Shown: positions 61,285 to 64,000 of the stretch, in pieces | Numbering within the stretch: the first letter of the stretch is position 1 | Layout: every line of letters begins with the position of its first letter | Source of the DNA: Microbulbifer sp. HZ11 | GTDB lineage: Bacteria; Pseudomonadota; Gammaproteobacteria; Pseudomonadales; Cellvibrionaceae | DNA: 64,000 nucleotides | Reading direction: 5' to 3' | Assembly (NCBI RefSeq): GCF_000708675.1 | Contig: NZ_JELR01000001.1 | Location: 1,612,001 to 1,676,000 of the forward strand | Made by a program: the position numbers and the translations under genes | Notes under the pieces: generated by a model | Told to the model about the DNA's origin: nothing | What the model saw: the letters and a program-made list of their open reading frames with translations, nothing else | Database searches by the model: none

Positions 61285-62328
61285 TCAAGGGGCGGGGTTA
61301 GGGTTACGGGTGTGTATTTCGTCAATGGCCGCCAGCAGTTCATCGCTCAGGGTCAATTCGGCGCTGGCAATATTGGACTTCAACTGCGCCATGGTTGTCG
61401 CGCCAATGATGTTACTGGTGACAAAAGGTTGCTGGTTTACGAACGCCAGAGCCATTTGCGCAGCATCCAGACCAAACTCCCTGGCCAAGGCGGCGTAGGC
61501 CTCCGTTGCGGCAACCGCCCGTTCGCCGGTATAGCGCTGGAAGCGCTCGAACAGGGTCAGGCGAGCCCCTTCCGGTCGGGCGCCATTAAGGTACTTTCCG
61601 CTCAGGGTACCAAACGCAAGCGGAGAATATGCCAGCAGCCCGCACTGCTCTCGAATCGCCATTTCCGCCAGACCTACTTCAAAGGTACGGTTCAGCAGAC
61701 TGTAAGGATTCTGGATCGACGCTACCCGCGGCCGGTTGCCATGGGCGGCCAGACGCAGGTAACGGTGCACGCCCCAGGGAGTCTCGTTGGACAGGCCAAT
61801 ATGGCGAACCTTACCCGCCTTGACCAACTCTTCGAGGGCGGCGAGGGTTTCGCTGATGTCCACACCATCATCATCGCCGTGTTGATAGCCGAGCCTGCCA
61901 AAGAAGTTGGCCTGGCGCTCTGGCCAGTGCACCTGATAGAGATCGATACAGTCAGTCCTGAGGCGCACCAGGGAATCATCACAGGCCTTGAGTATCTGAT
62001 CACGATCCAATCGCGGGCCGCCGCGAACATGGCCGACACCGGAGTTTGCTGCACTTCGCCCGGTCACTTTGGTTGCCAACACCACATCGTTACGGCGGCC
62101 GGTTTTATGCAGCCAATTACCGATTATTTCCTCGGTACGGCCGTAAGTTTCCGGCTTGGGCGGCACCGGGTACATCTCCGCACAGTCGATAAAATTTACG
62201 CCGTTTGCAGTGGCATAGTCCAATTGCTCGAACGCTTCAGTCTCACTGTTCTGTTCGCCAAATGTCATGGTGCCGAGGCAAATCTTGCTGACCTGGAGAT
62301 CCGTCTTGCCCAGTGTGCGAGTTTCCAT
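61285..62328 (-). CDS. NADP(H)-dependent aldo/keto reductase, Tas-like
   Basis: A 347-residue aldo/keto reductase of the Tas group. The ATG at 62328 has AGGAG upstream and gives METRTLGKTDLQVSKICLGTMTFGEQ. The active-site tetrad is visible (VNFIDCAEMYPVPP with Asp and Tyr, VVLATKVTG with Lys, DLYQVHWPER with His) and the C-terminal cofactor loop is SNIIGATTMAQLKSNI. The function of Tas in cells is unclear; cytoplasmic reduction of carbonyls is likely. It is downstream of fabV, separated by a terminator. Confidence 0.9.
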   Translation of the reverse strand: METRTLGKTDLQVSKICLGTMTFGEQNSETEAFEQLDYATANGVNFIDCAEMYPVPPKPETYGRTEEIIGNWLHKTGRRNDVVLATKVTGRSAANSGVGHVRGGPRLDRDQILKACDDSLVRLRTDCIDLYQVHWPERQANFFGRLGYQHGDDDGVDISETLAALEELVKAGKVRHIGLSNETPWGVHRYLRLAAHGNRPRVASIQNPYSLLNRTFEVGLAEMAIREQCGLLAYSPLAFGTLSGKYLNGARPEGARLTLFERFQRYTGERAVAATEAYAALAREFGLDAAQMALAFVNQQPFVTSNIIGATTMAQLKSNIASAELTLSDELLAAIDEIHTRNPNPAP

Positions 62329-62390
62329 TTTCTTCTCCTGAAATCTTGTGGCCGCATTATGCCGATTTGGCTCGCCCGTTCGCAAAAACA

Positions 62391-62418
62391 AAAACGCCGG
62401 GCAATTGCCCGGCGTTTT
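62391..62418 (-). terminator. Rho-independent terminator of fabV
   Basis: A perfect 12-bp palindromic stem (AAAACGCCGGGC at 62391-62402 with its complement at 62407-62418) around AATT. On the minus strand it is followed by a T-rich stretch. It sits between fabV and the downstream reductase gene. Confidence 0.9.
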
Positions 62419-62438
62419 CATCGGATGGGAAAAACGGC

Positions 62439-63617
62439 TTATTTGAAGTCCGCTTCCACCAGCGGGCTGGTGTCGGCTTCGTAATCGACACCTTTTACAC
62501 CAAACCCAAACAGTTTGAGGAAATCGTCTGCATAACCTTTGTAGTCGGTCAGCTCAAACAGGTTTTCCTCGGTCACCTCCGGCCAGAGTTTCTCTATCTT
62601 GGCCTGGGTTTCCGGGCGTAGTTCCTTTTCGTCCATACGGAAGCGGTTGGTATCGTCGAGGCGCGGGCTGTCGGTGTACAGGCCTTCGGTGTACAGACGG
62701 TACAGCTGCTCGATACAACCTTCGTGGGTGCCCTCTTCCTTCATCACTTTGTAGACGAGGGAAATGTACAGGGGCATTACCGGAATGGCGGAGCTGGACT
62801 GGGTAACCAGGGCTTTCAGAACCGCAACGTTGGCACTGGCATTGCCACTGTCACTGATGGCTTTGGCGGCGCGGTCCAGATCTTCTTTGGCTTTGCCGAT
62901 AGTGGCGTGGCCGTAGATCGGCCAGGTGAGTTTTTCGCCGATATAGGTGTAGGCGACGGTTTTGCAGCCGTCTGCCAGTACGCCCGCATCGCCGAGGGCT
63001 TTCATCCACAGTTCCCAGTCTTCACCACCCATGACTTTGACCGTGGCTGCGATTTCTTCTTCGCTCGCCGGGTCAACACTGATGTCGGAGATTTCCAGCT
63101 TGTCGGTGTTGAGGTTTTTGGCGGTGTAGGACTTGCCGATGGGCTTCAATACGGAGTTGTACAGTTCACCGGTTTCCGGGTCGGTACGGCGCGGAGAGGC
63201 GAGACTGTAGATGACCAGGTCAATCTTGCCGAGATCCTGTTTGATCAGGTCGATGGCCTGGGCTTTGATTTCGTTGGAGAAGGCGTCGCCGTTGATGCTT
63301 TTGGCATACAGGCCGGCTTTGTGGGCTTCTTCCTCGAAGGCAGCAGAGTTGTAGTAACCGGCAGAAGCGGTACGTTTTTCTGTGGGCGGTTTTTCGAAGA
63401 ATACACCGAGGGTGCTGGCGCCACAGCCGAAGGCGGCGGTAATGCGGGAGGCGAGGCCATAGCCGGTGGAGGCGCCGACAACGAGAACGTTTTTGGGGCC
63501 GTCTTCGATGGCGGGCTGGGATTTGATGTATTCGATCTGTTCGCGCACGTTGGCGGCGCAGCCCTGCGGATGGGCGTTGGTGCAGATGAATCCGCGAACT
63601 TTCGGCTGGATGATCAT
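62439..63617 (-). CDS. fabV: Enoyl-[acyl-carrier-protein] reductase FabV
   Basis: NADH-dependent reductase of the last step of each fatty-acid elongation cycle, of the triclosan-resistant FabV type. The 392 residues begin [19 protein letters not shown]; the cofactor loop is [19 protein letters not shown], and the catalytic Y-x8-K occurs in [13 protein letters not shown]. Further family motifs are [10 protein letters not shown] and the C-terminal [19 protein letters not shown]. Length matches FabV (about 400) and not FabI. It stands as a single-gene unit with its own terminator. Confidence 0.96.
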   Translation of the reverse strand: MIIQPKVRGFICTNAHPQGCAANVREQIEYIKSQPAIEDGPKNVLVVGASTGYGLASRITAAFGCGASTLGVFFEKPPTEKRTASAGYYNSAAFEEEAHKAGLYAKSINGDAFSNEIKAQAIDLIKQDLGKIDLVIYSLASPRRTDPETGELYNSVLKPIGKSYTAKNLNTDKLEISDISVDPASEEEIAATVKVMGGEDWELWMKALGDAGVLADGCKTVAYTYIGEKLTWPIYGHATIGKAKEDLDRAAKAISDSGNASANVAVLKALVTQSSSAIPVMPLYISLVYKVMKEEGTHEGCIEQLYRLYTEGLYTDSPRLDDTNRFRMDEKELRPETQAKIEKLWPEVTEENLFELTDYKGYADDFLKLFGFGVKGVDYEADTSPLVEADFK

Positions 63618-64000
63618 GCCGGGCTCTCCGTTGGTGATTCTTCGGTCTTTTCAGTCAAAAGTGGCCGACTGAGCAGCCATAAAGCGGGACATTCTAATGG
63701 CCTTTAGGGGTAACTCCCATAGTGACAGGTCACGGTTGGGGAGATTAGTGGCCAGAATTTCGGGGGTGGCGGCCAGTTTAGCCAATGATCGATTTTTGAC
63801 TTGCCCTTTCCTGGTGCGCAACGCTTAATTATTAAGCATAAATGACTACTTCAGATCCAGCGGTCTCGCGCTTTACCTCCTGTGGCGGCAAGGCACCGGG
63901 TATAAGGTTTCAGAACCGCTGTGAATACGTCCCTGTACGCTGCGTCGGCAACATCCCTGTTGCCGACGCTTCTGAAACCTTATACCCGGCGCCTTTCCTT
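63618..64000. other. Intergenic region upstream of fabV
   Basis: Contains the fabV leader and, from about 63882, a subfamily-B hairpin element listed separately. No coding frame with family resemblance was seen in the remaining sequence. The window ends here. Confidence 0.45.
63882..63996. repeat. Intergenic hairpin element, subfamily B, copy 2
   Basis: Outer arms 63896-63914 and 63971-63989 are perfectly complementary over 19 bp (left CCGGGTATAAGG..., right ...CCTTATACCCGG). The nested hairpin GTCGGCAAC (63944-63952) / GTTGCCGAC (63959-63967) is perfect over 9 bp. The core shares ATCCCTGTTGCCGACGCT-like order with copy 1 (11485), while both the outer and inner stems differ in sequence but stay paired. 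The flank GTGGCGGCAAGG matches copy 1. Confidence 0.85.

Noticed and set aside
61195..62484. + strand frame of 429 codons opposite the Tas-like reductase
   Set aside because: Antisense to a gene with full aldo/keto reductase motifs; the sequence itself has no family features.
62724..63707. + strand Gly/Val/Phe-rich frame of 327 codons opposite fabV
   Set aside because: Shadow of FabV. The Gly-rich pattern is the complement of Ala/Pro/Thr codons.

Overview
The window is a chromosomal segment of a GC-rich gammaproteobacterium. Gene content and order (murA-ibaG-mlaC / kdsD-kdsC-lptCAB-rpoN-hpf-ptsN-rapZ-ptsO; sfsA / dksA-gluQ-cbrX-cbrA-cbrB-[sRNA]-pcnB-folK-panB) match the Pseudomonas/Cellvibrionales part of the tree. 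The use of FabV as enoyl reductase, a PPi-type phosphofructokinase and abundant intergenic hairpin repeats fit a marine Cellvibrionales such as Microbulbifer. The genus is inferred, not proven. No rRNA, tRNA, phage, insertion sequence or CRISPR array was recognised.

Layout. 1-11.4 kb: end of murA, ibaG and an mlaC that lacks its usual mlaFEDB partners. Diverging from it is a long + strand cluster for Kdo synthesis and LPS transport (kdsD, kdsC, lptC, lptA, lptB), sigma-54, Hpf, the nitrogen PTS branch (ptsN, rapZ, ptsO), mgtE and darP. 11.6-16.7 kb (- strand): an MMPL/RND exporter with an acidic DPF-repeat insert, a SelW-like protein, ubiX and mpl. 17-25.9 kb: PPi-phosphofructokinase, a PuuA-like glutamine synthetase homologue, a YkgJ-like cysteine-rich protein, a DCC-GNAT fusion, an RpiB-type isomerase, DUF6064, a Tat-exported aldo/keto reductase and an LLM flavoenzyme. 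26-30.2 kb: a complete TPP-riboswitch-controlled thiamine uptake operon (TonB receptor, thiamine-binding protein, PnuT, kinase). 30.2-34.3 kb: a GS-like / aldehyde dehydrogenase / Fe-alcohol dehydrogenase operon. 34.5-41.7 kb: housekeeping genes (ppa, tag, cysE, VanY-type peptidase, TfoX_C protein, htpX, HtrA-like protease, Rieske protein). 41.7-54.6 kb: sfsA, dksA, gluQ, the CbrX/CbrA/CbrB system, a large A-rich non-coding region, pcnB, folK, a deoxynucleoside kinase, panB and a thioesterase. 54.7-63.6 kb (- strand): zntB, mutarotase, MBL protein, bamC, dapA, an LpxL-type acyltransferase, DUF2789, a Tas-like reductase and fabV.

Two signals stand out. (1) Downstream of cbrB, in the position crcZ holds in Pseudomonas, there is a sigma-54 promoter followed by about 400 nt packed with AAYAAYAA-type motifs. 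Upstream lies a cluster of GTAAC/GTTAC half-sites. This looks like a CrcZ-type decoy RNA for Hfq/Crc, so the window carries the sensor, the activator, sigma-54 itself (rpoN) and the RNA output of a carbon catabolite repression system. (2) At least five intergenic elements are built from near-perfect 19-22 bp outer arms. The arms differ between copies but stay complementary within each copy, around conserved core sequences. They fall into two subfamilies and look like a genome-specific structured repeat.

Genes not assigned a function are said to be so. Start codons were moved inward from the longest frame wherever a ribosome binding site or family alignment favoured it.
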